This document shows positions 32,792 through 39,871 of a stretch of DNA of 64,000 nt, piece by piece. The DNA comes from Halorussus salinisoli (GTDB lineage Archaea > Halobacteriota > Halobacteria > Halobacteriales > Haladaptataceae), in contig SZNP01000007.1 of assembly GCA_005239435.1 (NCBI GenBank), positions 186,001 through 250,000 of the forward strand. The letters run 5' to 3'. The translations under genes and the position numbers were made by a program. Below the pieces are notes generated by a model, which saw nothing but the letters and a program-made list of their open reading frames with translations, did not search any database and was not told the origin of the DNA. The first letter of the stretch is position 1. Each line of letters starts with the position of its first letter.

Positions 32792-33487
32792 ATGTCAAAA
32801 CAGCGATCTCAGGACCAGTCGGGGGGAAGCAGGGAGGTCATGCGCGAGGGCGTGATGAGTACGGGCGAAGGGACCCGAATCTTCCCGGACGTGGAGGCCT
32901 GCATCGACTGCGGCGGTTGCGTCGTCGCGTGCAAGCGGACGTGGGACGTGCCCCGGGACGAACAGCGCATCAGCGTCGCCACGATGATGGAGGGCCAGGA
33001 GGCCGCGCAGGGACTCAACGCCAACAGCGCGAGGGCGCTCGAACAGGGCGAGAAACCAGGCGAGACCAGCATCCCGATGCAGTGTTACCACTGCTCGGAC
33101 GCCCCGTGCGTGTCGGTGTGCCCGACGGACTCGCTCGTCAAACAGGGCGACGGCTTCGTGGACGTGCGCGAGAGCCTCTGCATCGGGTGTCAGTACTGCC
33201 TGTCGGCGTGTCCGTTCGGCGCACCGCAGTTCCCGAGTGCCGACGACGGGAGCGCCCAGATCGTCGGGAACGGCGACGTCATGGACAAGTGTACCATGTG
33301 CGAGGAGCGCCAGTCCCAGACCGGCAAGGGTCCGGCCTGCGCCGAGGAGTGTTCGACCGACGCCATCCTCGTCGGCACGCCCGACCAGATCGCCAACGAA
33401 CTCGACCGGCGGGACGCGGGCGTGTTCTTCAACGACGTGGCGATGGAGATCATCTTCGGCGAGGACGCGGAGGTGTTCGGCGGATGA
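32792..33487 (+). CDS. Four-cluster ferredoxin subunit of the formate dehydrogenase-type complex
   Basis: 231 residues with four Cys-rich groups in the FdnH/DmsB order: CIDCGGCVVACK, CYHCSDAPCVSVCP, CIGCQYCLSACP and CTMCEERQSQTGKGPACAEEC. Such subunits wire electrons from the molybdopterin subunit to a membrane quinone site. It has no Tat signal of its own, so it would be exported bound to the catalytic subunit, as in bacterial Fdn. It starts 11 nt after the catalytic subunit and shares an ATGA overlap with the next gene. Confidence 0.9.
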   Translation: MSKQRSQDQSGGSREVMREGVMSTGEGTRIFPDVEACIDCGGCVVACKRTWDVPRDEQRISVATMMEGQEAAQGLNANSARALEQGEKPGETSIPMQCYHCSDAPCVSVCPTDSLVKQGDGFVDVRESLCIGCQYCLSACPFGAPQFPSADDGSAQIVGNGDVMDKCTMCEERQSQTGKGPACAEECSTDAILVGTPDQIANELDRRDAGVFFNDVAMEIIFGEDAEVFGG

Positions 33488-34254
33488 GCGACGGTGACGA
33501 CCGCGCTGAGACCACCGACCGCGAGAGCTACGTGGACGGAGAGCAGTCCGAAAGGAACCGGAACGCGGCCGAAGAAAACGAAAGTAATTACGAGAGACAG
33601 AATGTTACGTCCAGTAGCACTGGAACGAGCGCCGAACGCAGCGGGACCGGGGACCGCAGACCGACCAACGACGGCGACGACCCGGCTAGCCGCGACTCGA
33701 CCGACGACGCCCGAACCGACCGCGAGACCATACGGACCGACCGCGAGGACGCCCGAACCGACCGCGAGACTACCCGAACCAGCCCCGACGACCCGGACGG
33801 CCGCGACCCGGACGACCACGGCGGCGAGAGCGACGACGGGAGCGGTCTCACGGGCGGCATAGCAGTCGCCGTCGCGGCGGTAATCGCGCTCGTCGTGACC
33901 GGACTGGCGTACCTCTGGGTCGACGGCTGGTTCGGCGGAGAACAGTTCTTCGAGAGTCTGTTCCGCGTCGCGCCGACCGTCTCGGGAGGCGGCGTCGGCA
34001 CCGACTGGGTGGTCGGCAACACCGTGCCCATCCTCGACGCGGCCATCGCCATCACTCACGCGGCCGACGTGATACTCGGTGTGTTCATTCTCGGGATGGT
34101 GTTCATCCACTGGGCGATATTCCGACGGCTCTCCGGCCGGATGCGGCGGCCCGCGGAACGGGAGACGGCCGATACCGTCGCTACCGACGGTGGTGCGAGG
34201 AGCGACAGCGAGCAGACCGTCGTCGGTGAGAGACCGAGAGGTGACGACCGATGA
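33484..34254 (+). CDS. Membrane protein with long disordered N terminus, accessory to the dehydrogenase complex
   Basis: 256 residues. Residues 1-~120 are disordered and highly charged, with repeated (T/R)DRE units (RTDRETIRTDREDARTDRE). Two membrane helices follow (GGIAVAVAAVIALVVTGLAYLWV and ITHAADVILGVFILGMVFIHWAIF), the second carrying two His residues, and a polar tail ends the protein. It is coupled on both sides by ATGA-type overlaps, to the ferredoxin and the cytochrome b genes, so it is almost certainly part of the complex. The His-bearing helix could help ligate heme or anchor the extracytoplasmic subunits. I know of no named family. Confidence 0.75.
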   Translation: MSDGDDRAETTDRESYVDGEQSERNRNAAEENESNYERQNVTSSSTGTSAERSGTGDRRPTNDGDDPASRDSTDDARTDRETIRTDREDARTDRETTRTSPDDPDGRDPDDHGGESDDGSGLTGGIAVAVAAVIALVVTGLAYLWVDGWFGGEQFFESLFRVAPTVSGGGVGTDWVVGNTVPILDAAIAITHAADVILGVFILGMVFIHWAIFRRLSGRMRRPAERETADTVATDGGARSDSEQTVVGERPRGDDR

Positions 34255-35336
34255 CCAATCTCGACCACGGGAAGTTCACCCGGACCACGACCGTCTTCCA
34301 CTCGTTGCTGGCACTCACCGTGTTCGCGTTGTTCTTCACCGGCTACGCCGTGATGTTCAACGACGAACTCTGGTGGCTGATCACGCTGATGGGTGGCAAC
34401 GCGGGCGTGCTGGCGGTCCACCGCCTCGCGGGGATGGGCCTCGTCGCGCTCGTCGTCTTCTGGATCGCACTGACCATCATCACGCCAGGCGGTCGCCGCG
34501 GGTTCAAGGCGGCCATGCCCTCGAAGCAGGACGTGGACGCCGCGATTCAGGACGTGCAGTTCGCGCTGGGCCGGGCCGACGAACGCCACCCGCACGCCCG
34601 CCAGTTCGCCGGTTACACCGCCGACGAGGTGCCCCTGCTGAGTTACGTCGGGAAGGGCGTGGTCTGGATATTCTCCATCGAACTCGTCCTGCTGATGATC
34701 TCGGGACTGCTCATCTGGAGTAAGGTCGGTCTGATGGAGTATCTGGCGACCAAGACCGCGGCGATGGCGTTCGTCACCTTCCACGGCCTGCTCGGAGTCA
34801 TCATGCTGATGGGCGTGATGTTCCACATCTTCGAACACGGCTTCCATCCGGCGTTCTACCCGGTCGAACTCAAGGCGTTCGTCCCGAAGGACCTCACGCC
34901 CGAGACGCACGCCGAGTCGAAGGAGGAAGTCGTCGAGGAGCGAGAAGTCGTCACCGACGAGGAAGGGAGGGTCGTCGAATCGGAGGAGGTCGTCGTCGAA
35001 CGAGAGCGGGCGTACGAGGGAACCGGCATCGACCAGTTGACTCTCTCGCCGAGCTGGAACTGGATGGCGAACCTGATGGGCGCGCTCACCGTCGTCGGTA
35101 TCGTGAGCGTCCTCGTCGCCAGCATCTTCGACGAGGGCTATCCGGTGCCGCGCGAACTCGCCATCGGCGGCGGGCCGACCAACGCGCTCCTGACGGTCGG
35201 CATCAACGTCGGCATCCTCGTGCTGTTCGTCGGTCTCGTCCTCTCGATGTACGGCAACGTCCTCCGGAAACGCTACGAGTCTCAACTCCGAGAGCGACGC
35301 GAGACGACCGTGGCCGACGGGAGCGGAGACGACTGA
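34251..35336 (+). CDS. Cytochrome b-type membrane subunit of the formate dehydrogenase-type complex (FdnI-like)
   Basis: 361 residues. Four core helices carry His residues suited to heme b (FHSLLALTVFALFFTGYAVMF, VLAVHRLAGMGLVALVVFW, FVTFHGLLGVIMLMGVMFHIFEHGFHPAFY), in the FdnI/NarI-like style. An unusual extension of ~140 residues follows: a charged Glu/Val-rich segment (EEVVEEREVVTDEEG) and two extra membrane helices. The subunit would pass electrons to the quinone pool. The ATG overlaps the preceding stop by 4 nt, and it is the last gene of the operon before an inverted repeat. Confidence 0.85.
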   Translation: MTNLDHGKFTRTTTVFHSLLALTVFALFFTGYAVMFNDELWWLITLMGGNAGVLAVHRLAGMGLVALVVFWIALTIITPGGRRGFKAAMPSKQDVDAAIQDVQFALGRADERHPHARQFAGYTADEVPLLSYVGKGVVWIFSIELVLLMISGLLIWSKVGLMEYLATKTAAMAFVTFHGLLGVIMLMGVMFHIFEHGFHPAFYPVELKAFVPKDLTPETHAESKEEVVEEREVVTDEEGRVVESEEVVVERERAYEGTGIDQLTLSPSWNWMANLMGALTVVGIVSVLVASIFDEGYPVPRELAIGGGPTNALLTVGINVGILVLFVGLVLSMYGNVLRKRYESQLRERRETTVADGSGDD

Positions 35337-35379
35337 CTCGAAAACCCTTCTTCCTCGTTTTCCTCTTCCAATTTTCGAG
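35337..35379. terminator. Inverted repeat between convergent genes, likely bidirectional terminator
   Basis: CTCGAAAA (35337-35344) and TTTTCGAG (35372-35379) are exact complements with a 27-nt pyrimidine-rich loop containing T-runs. It lies between the stop of the cytochrome b gene and the stop of the minus-strand CxxC gene, so it can serve both. Confidence 0.6.
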
Positions 35380-35384
35380 ACGCC

Positions 35385-35783
35385 TCAACTGACTAGTTCG
35401 GCCGACTCCTCGGACAACTCGACGGTCACGTCCTGTCTGGTCTGCTGGCTGATCTGGTCCACGTTGCGGGTCAGCACGTCGAGTATGTCGGCGGGTTCCG
35501 GATACACCAGCATGTTCTGCTGGTCGTCCTCCATCACGAGTTGGGTGTCGGTCAGGGTGATGCGGTCGTTCTCGATGCTGGCGACGACCGCAGGCAGAAC
35601 CTCCTCGCCGCCGGGGTCGCCCTCCGCGACGCGGGTGATGTACAGCGAGTCGATACCGATGAGGTCCTTGTACTCCCGGATGCGCTCGGCCAGTTCCACC
35701 ATGTCTTCCGTAATGGCCGTCTTCTCCGGATTGCCGTGGGTCCCCTCGTAGCAGTGCTTACACACCCGCAACTCCATACGCAT
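35385..35783 (-). CDS. CxxC-containing protein of unknown function, converging on the dehydrogenase operon
   Basis: 132 residues from ATG 35783 (MRMELRVCKHCYEGTHG; a second ATG at 35777 is also possible). One CxxC pair near the N terminus is followed by an alpha/beta region with LAERIREYKDLIGIDSLYITRVAEGDPGGEEVLPAVVASIENDRITLTD. No named family is recognised. A long upstream extension in the same frame is polar and non-homologous and was rejected. Its location beside the respiratory locus may hint at a link, but nothing in the sequence shows one. Confidence 0.65.
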   Translation of the reverse strand: MRMELRVCKHCYEGTHGNPEKTAITEDMVELAERIREYKDLIGIDSLYITRVAEGDPGGEEVLPAVVASIENDRITLTDTQLVMEDDQQNMLVYPEPADILDVLTRNVDQISQQTRQDVTVELSEESAELVS

Positions 35784-35965
35784 GTCTAACACGTAACGGG
35801 GCTTCGGTATTGATGGTTGCGCCTCCGCGCACTCGACGGAGCCGCGATGACCCACGGTCTGGACTGGAAACGGGGGGAAGACGCTCATCGGGAGAGCGCA
35901 CTTCTACCGAATCGAGTCAATTCGGACGAAATCCTTACTACCGAAGCCCTCGAAACTCGTGTGTT

Positions 35966-36160
35966 ATGTCAACACTACTCAACACGATTTACAGCGCGGT
36001 GATACTGCTGGTCGCCGTCGGAGGAATCGCGTTCGTCTTCTACGCGACCGGCCGCGACGATTCCACCGACGAGGACGGAGGCCCGGAATGGACCCGGTGG
36101 GCGCTCGGCCTCGTAGTCGCGGCGTTCCTCGCGGTGATGGTCGGCGGACTCGTCGTGTAG
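35966..36160 (+). CDS. Small membrane protein (64 aa) of unknown function
   Basis: ATG 35966. Two hydrophobic helices (IYSAVILLVAVGGIAFVFYATG and WALGLVVAAFLAVMVGGLVV) are separated by an acidic loop (DDSTDEDGGPEW). It has regular haloarchaeal codon usage. It is a stand-alone gene, and the gene-poor region starts right after it. No family recognised. Confidence 0.65.
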   Translation: MSTLLNTIYSAVILLVAVGGIAFVFYATGRDDSTDEDGGPEWTRWALGLVVAAFLAVMVGGLVV

Positions 36161-37016
36161 CCACGCGCGGCCCGGGCGATACACGAACTCTCGCGTATTG
36201 CCGGACAAAACCTGGAGGAGAGGCTCCGAAACTGCTGGTTTCGCGCGTGAGGTTCGGTCGAACGTACGTCCCGCACACCTACAATTCGGTATATCGAAAT
36301 AAGGTTTACAAGGCCGACATCCGACAACGCAGGAGTTATAAATAAAATCACATATGTACGTTCTGCCGGTCGAAATCGGGGAGTTCACGGTCTCCAAACC
36401 CGACTCGACGTCGAACTGAACGATAGCGAGGGCTAAGCCGATTGCCCACTCCGGCGGTCGAGAGCGTCTTCGTACCCCTCGGCTGGGTCCTGAATTCGAC
36501 GCTACTCTGAGACGGGGAGAAGGTTCGATCGGACTGCGGAACACGCCGCCCACGAGGCCAGTTCCGACGGCGGCATCGACGTCCGTTCGGTCTAGGGCCG
36601 ACTCTAAGACTGTCGAGGCGTCATCGGCGTCTTCGCGTCGGCCGGTGGTCCTCGCTTCGGCCTCGACGCCATCGTCTTCGACGACCGAAATCCGCAGGCG
36701 AGCGGTAGTACAACCTCGAACGCCACCTCGGATTCCTCGGGATTCGCCCGGGGGCGTTCCTCGAACTCGCCCGCGGCCACGCCCGGTACGAAGATACCGA
36801 AATCGAGGACGTGTAGTGATGGAGGTCATGCACGTCGGAGCGATGCCGGCGACAGCACTGCCGGTTTCCGCGTTAGGACCCAAGACGGACGCGACGACGT
36901 CCTCTTTCGCCTGACTCGAACTCCTGGGCTCCCGACAGGTAGTTATCGCTAAACGGAGTCTATCGGGTCGAGATTCGACGACCAGTGCGGAATCGTCGGA
37001 ATAGCCGATTTCGACG
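36161..37016. other. Gene-poor stretch of ~860 bp between a small membrane gene and the recombinase
   Basis: No complete gene is supported. Around 36300-36360 the sequence is AT-rich (GTTATAAATAAAATCACATATG). From about 36657 to 36816 there is coding-like sequence that does not form an intact gene (listed separately). A minus-strand frame runs through most of the stretch but changes composition along its length and was not called. Its position beside a recombinase gene makes debris from past insertions a fair explanation. Confidence 0.5.
36657..36816 (+). pseudogene. Probable gene remnant (C-terminal fragment with frameshift)
   Basis: Two adjacent frames look coding: FGLDAIVFDDRNPQAS in one (about 36657-36705), then after a shift NLERHLGFLGIRPGAFLELARGHARYEDTEIEDV ending in TAG (36814-36816). 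The second piece has strong haloarchaeal codon preference and a natural-looking acidic C terminus. No start codon or longer intact frame exists upstream. I cannot name the parent family. Confidence 0.4.
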
Positions 37017-38075
37017 CTACAGCAGCGAGTAGACGTTCTGTTCGTAGACCTCCCGCACCCTGTCGCCCCAGCTGTGGGTGTAGGTGTCGATGATGTCTTC
37101 GGCTACGTCGCCGCGCAAGTACTTCACGATGCCTCTATCGCCGGTTCTGTCCCGCAAGTGCGTCGTGAAGAAGTGCCGGAAGTAGTGCGGCGTCACGTTC
37201 TCCTCCGCGCCACCGCCGCGTCGATACCATCCGGTCTCTCGGGCGTGGGTCTCCACGACGTTGCGAACCATCTGCGGCGTGAGTCGGCGACCCCACTCCC
37301 TTCTGGTACTGACGAAGAGCGGTTCCGCGTCCGAAATCGCGTCGGGGCGGATTGCGAGCCACCGGGTCAGAACTGCTGCGAGTTCGTCGTCCACGGGGAT
37401 TACGGTCGCGCGCTTGCGCTTGTTCGCCGCGGAGCGCTGTTCGCCGTTGACCTCCTCGCCGCGGCCCAGATCGCTGGCGACGAACAGCGAGTCCCCGCGG
37501 CCGTCGAGTTGCGGTCGGGTCCCTACCTGGTACGCGTCGTCGGCCTGCCCCGAGAGTCGGAGGTCCCGCAGGTCGAGGTTGCAGAGTTCGCCGACTCGCA
37601 TCCCGGTCTTGAGCAGGGTGACGACTACGGCCTGCTCCAGCGGGTGCGTGATTCCGCCCACGAAGGTCCGCATCTGAGGGACCGAGATTTCGCGGCGAGT
37701 CGGGTCCTTGTCGATGGACTCGTTCATCTCCTCAACGACGAGCGCCATCGGATTCGAGTCGAACGCGCCGACCTGCGTCATGTAGTCGTAGAATCGGTGG
37801 AGGTAGGAGGCGTAGGTGGCGACGGTGCTCTCGGCGAGGTCGTCTCGGAGGCTGTGGACCCACGCCATGCACTCGCGCTGGGTCGCTTCGCCGGGCGCGA
37901 GCGACTCGCTCCTCGGACTCCTCTCGGGGTCGCCGATAAACCGCTCGAACTCCCGAAGGACGCGCTCGTAGTACTCGCGAGTGCGCTCGCTCTTGCCGTG
38001 GAACCGGAGGTCTTCGAGGAAGTAACCGATAGGGTCGTCCGGGTCGGCGTCGTCGGTGGTTTGGCTACTCGCCAT
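37017..38075 (-). CDS. Tyrosine recombinase (XerC/XerD-type integrase family)
   Basis: 352 residues. An N-terminal SAM-like core-binding domain (YFLEDLRFHGKSERTREYYERVLREFERFI) precedes the catalytic domain. Catalytic residues: Arg160 in LLKTGMRVGELCNL, His297 and Arg300 in PHYFRH, and the likely nucleophile Tyr332 in DTYTH. The usual second His/Trp (GH-type loop) is not obvious; the region reads KYLRGDVAEDIID. A basic insertion (AANKRKRATVIP) holds a probable active-site Lys. The gene overlaps its RHH-type partner by 11 nt, so the pair is coupled. It may be a domesticated chromosomal recombinase rather than an active element, as no virus or plasmid genes accompany it. Confidence 0.88.
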   Translation of the reverse strand: MASSQTTDDADPDDPIGYFLEDLRFHGKSERTREYYERVLREFERFIGDPERSPRSESLAPGEATQRECMAWVHSLRDDLAESTVATYASYLHRFYDYMTQVGAFDSNPMALVVEEMNESIDKDPTRREISVPQMRTFVGGITHPLEQAVVVTLLKTGMRVGELCNLDLRDLRLSGQADDAYQVGTRPQLDGRGDSLFVASDLGRGEEVNGEQRSAANKRKRATVIPVDDELAAVLTRWLAIRPDAISDAEPLFVSTRREWGRRLTPQMVRNVVETHARETGWYRRGGGAEENVTPHYFRHFFTTHLRDRTGDRGIVKYLRGDVAEDIIDTYTHSWGDRVREVYEQNVYSLL

Positions 38076-38478
38076 CGCCCGTCACCGTGTACCCGTCTCG
38101 GCGGCCGCTGTACTGGACCCGGTTCTCGTTCTGGAGTCGCTGGAGAGTCTCCTCCAGTCGGTCCTCGAAGTCGCCCGCGAGTTCCTCGACCAGTCGGTCC
38201 CACGACAGATAATCGCCCGAATCCAGAAGGTCGAGGAGGCGTGTTTCGAGACCGTTACCCCCAGGGTCGGAGGCGTCGGAAGACCCTTCCGCGCGGTCGG
38301 CCGCCGCGTCCGCTCCGGATTCGAGGTCGAACCCGCGTCTCCCGGCCTGTACCATCGTTCTGACGAACTCGCTCTGGCTCATGTCGAGTTCGTCGGCGTG
38401 CCGTTTCCACTTCTCTTTCTGATACGTCGGCACGAAGGTCTTCACGACTGCCCGGTCGGTGTCGGCGTCGTCGCTCAT
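38065..38478 (-). CDS. Ribbon-helix-helix/winged-helix-like DNA-binding partner of the recombinase
   Basis: 137 residues from ATG 38478. The N-terminal half, VVKTFVPTYQKEKWKRHADELDMSQSEFVRTMVQAGRRGF, has the strand-helix-helix pattern of CopG/Arc-type RHH proteins. The C-terminal half, RLLDLLDSGDYLSWDRLVEELAGDFEDRLEETLQRLQNENRVQYSGRRDGYTV, resembles a small winged helix. It lies directly upstream of the recombinase with an 11-nt overlap. Such pairs (I believe the family is DUF5805) are recurrent in haloarchaea. Three dyad sites upstream suggest autoregulation. Confidence 0.75.
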   Translation of the reverse strand: MSDDADTDRAVVKTFVPTYQKEKWKRHADELDMSQSEFVRTMVQAGRRGFDLESGADAAADRAEGSSDASDPGGNGLETRLLDLLDSGDYLSWDRLVEELAGDFEDRLEETLQRLQNENRVQYSGRRDGYTVTGDGE

Positions 38479-38503
38479 CGGTCGTTTCCTTCGTCTCACC
38501 CCC

Positions 38504-38511
38504 GGTATATC
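38504..38511 (-). promoter_or_regulatory. TATA-like box of the RHH-recombinase operon
   Basis: Minus-strand GATATACC lies 26-33 nt upstream of the ATG at 38478, right next to the dyad at 38518-38532. Confidence 0.5.
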
Positions 38512-38517
38512 AATTTG

Positions 38518-38532
38518 TCCCACGCAGTGGGA
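38518..38532. promoter_or_regulatory. Operator-like dyad 1 upstream of the RHH-recombinase operon
   Basis: TCCCAC-GCA-GTGGGA is a perfect 6-bp dyad with a 3-bp centre, placed directly upstream of the TATA-like box. A degenerate copy, TCCCACGAAGGGA, lies at 38612-38624. Confidence 0.55.
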
Positions 38533-38573
38533 TAAGGAACTTTATCTCTGGCCGTAGGACCGCCTGTCCGGTA

Positions 38574-38589
38574 CCCGTGGTACCACGGG
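38574..38589. promoter_or_regulatory. Perfect 16-bp palindrome upstream of the RHH-recombinase operon
   Basis: CCCGTGGTACCACGGG is a perfect palindrome. Its GTGG/CCAC halves share sequence with dyad 1, inverted around the centre. It lies ~100 bp before the start codon of the RHH gene and could be a regulator site or a recombinase-related site. Confidence 0.5.
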
Positions 38590-38830
38590 GACGGATTAAT
38601 TGGCGGCACTGTCCCACGAAGGGAGATGCCTGCTGGCCGAGTCCTGGTACTACGCGGCGAGATTAGCATCTCCGAATTCAATATCTGCCCACCTCCGAGC
38701 GCGAGGTACACCTTGGCGAGTTCCTCCTTCACGAGCCGCTGGTCGTCGCTGAGGTCGTCGTCGCGGCGCCGTCGTAGGTGCATCTCGCATCTCCTCTACC
38801 TGCCCCGGCTTGAGTCAGTAGACGCTACTC

Positions 38831-39109
38831 TCACTCGTCGAGTTTCACACGGTAGGATTGCGAAAACGTACCGTGGTTACCTCGCAGGTCTGTCGCGCAG
38901 GAATCACACTCCTTAGGGGGCACCGGTGGTGCGCCACCAGTGTCCCATTCGGTTATCCGGTCTTCTCTACCGTGGTCGTGTCCGCAATTGTGACAGACGG
39001 TGCTCCACTCGACGAGGAGGTCGATGTTCGATTCCATCAGATTCTCTATTTCGACCATGGAAGTACATAGATTTCGACTCATCCGAATTCCTTGAACGTT
39101 CGCTTCCAT
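38831..39109 (-). CDS. Putative small zinc-ribbon protein in low-GC region
   Basis: 92 residues from ATG 39109. Two CxxC pairs (VCHNCGHDHG and ECDSCATDLRG), 27 residues apart, would bind one Zn2+. The N-terminal ~35 residues (EIENLMESNIDLLVEWS) predict a helix. GC content and codon choice differ from neighbours (more A/T at third positions), which fits acquired DNA. Paired CxxC motifs by chance are unlikely, yet the frame has no family I can name. It may be the tail of a larger lost gene. Confidence 0.4.
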   Translation of the reverse strand: MEANVQGIRMSRNLCTSMVEIENLMESNIDLLVEWSTVCHNCGHDHGREDRITEWDTGGAPPVPPKECDSCATDLRGNHGTFSQSYRVKLDE

Positions 39110-39871
39110 GGACGAAATCGAACATTAGGGGGTTAGCGTCGACGCGCGGGAGATTGCCGTCGGCCCGGTCGACCACGCGCTCGAATCCGTTCGTCCTGTC
39201 GACCGTCGAGGAGCGGCGACGGCTACGAGACGAACGATAGGGATAGTGAAGAATAATTGTATGGGAAATGAAACCCTATATTTCGGAAACGAATTTCTTG
39301 CTACGCGGCGGTCCGAGAGACTGTCGAAGGGCGTCTCGTGGCGTCCGTTCGGCGCACGGTTTGGGAAGAACCGTCGGACGCATCTGCGAGTCCCGTCGGA
39401 GACGGAGTCCATCCGACAAACCACTGCTTCCCGACGAATTCGATGCCGACACGGAGCGTAGAAGACAGGTGAAGACCGAACTGCTTCTCTCACTGACGGC
39501 CCGAACACGCCCCGGTTCGGACATCACCTGCACGGCCAAGTGTATATCATATCTCGCTATATCTTGCTCCTCGCCGTGCGCCCGTCGAATCGGGTCGAAC
39601 GGACTCCCGACTACCCGAGTCCGGACCAAACCGCCCGAACGCAGGTGAACGTCATCGAAACCGCTTTTCGAAGCGTCCCGACCGGAACCACATCGGCTCG
39701 GAACCACCCGTTCTTGCCCCTACCTAAGACGGACGAGATACCCGGCGATGCACGGTTTCGACGTACTCAACGCCGTCTACTATTCTCTCGTCCACTCGAC
39801 TGCGTCCGAGTCGGGAACATGTCTTGCTCCCAGCCTGCCGGTTAAACGTCGGAGTTGACTACTGTCGGGGG
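39110..39871. other. Gene-poor, lower-GC stretch of ~760 bp
   Basis: Several open frames on both strands exist, but all are Arg/Ser-rich and without motifs. Around 39240-39300 the sequence is AT-rich (GAAGAATAATTGTATGGG). The last ~35 bp carry the promoter of the polyamine-type ABC operon (GGTTAAAC, about 28 nt before the ATG at 39872). Otherwise I see nothing. Confidence 0.45.
39840..39847 (+). promoter_or_regulatory. TATA-like box of the polyamine-type ABC operon
   Basis: GGTTAAAC is centred about 28 nt upstream of the ATG at 39872, consistent with a leaderless first gene. Confidence 0.45.

Larger units (their letters stand above)
38479..38830. other. Promoter/operator region of the recombinase pair plus degenerate sequence
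   Basis: The first ~150 bp hold a TATA-like element and three dyads (listed separately). Beyond 38640 a minus-strand frame contains DDDLSDDQRLVKEELAKVYLALGG, which looks coding, but the rest of that frame does not. I regard it as a possible remnant. No intact gene is seen. Confidence 0.45.
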
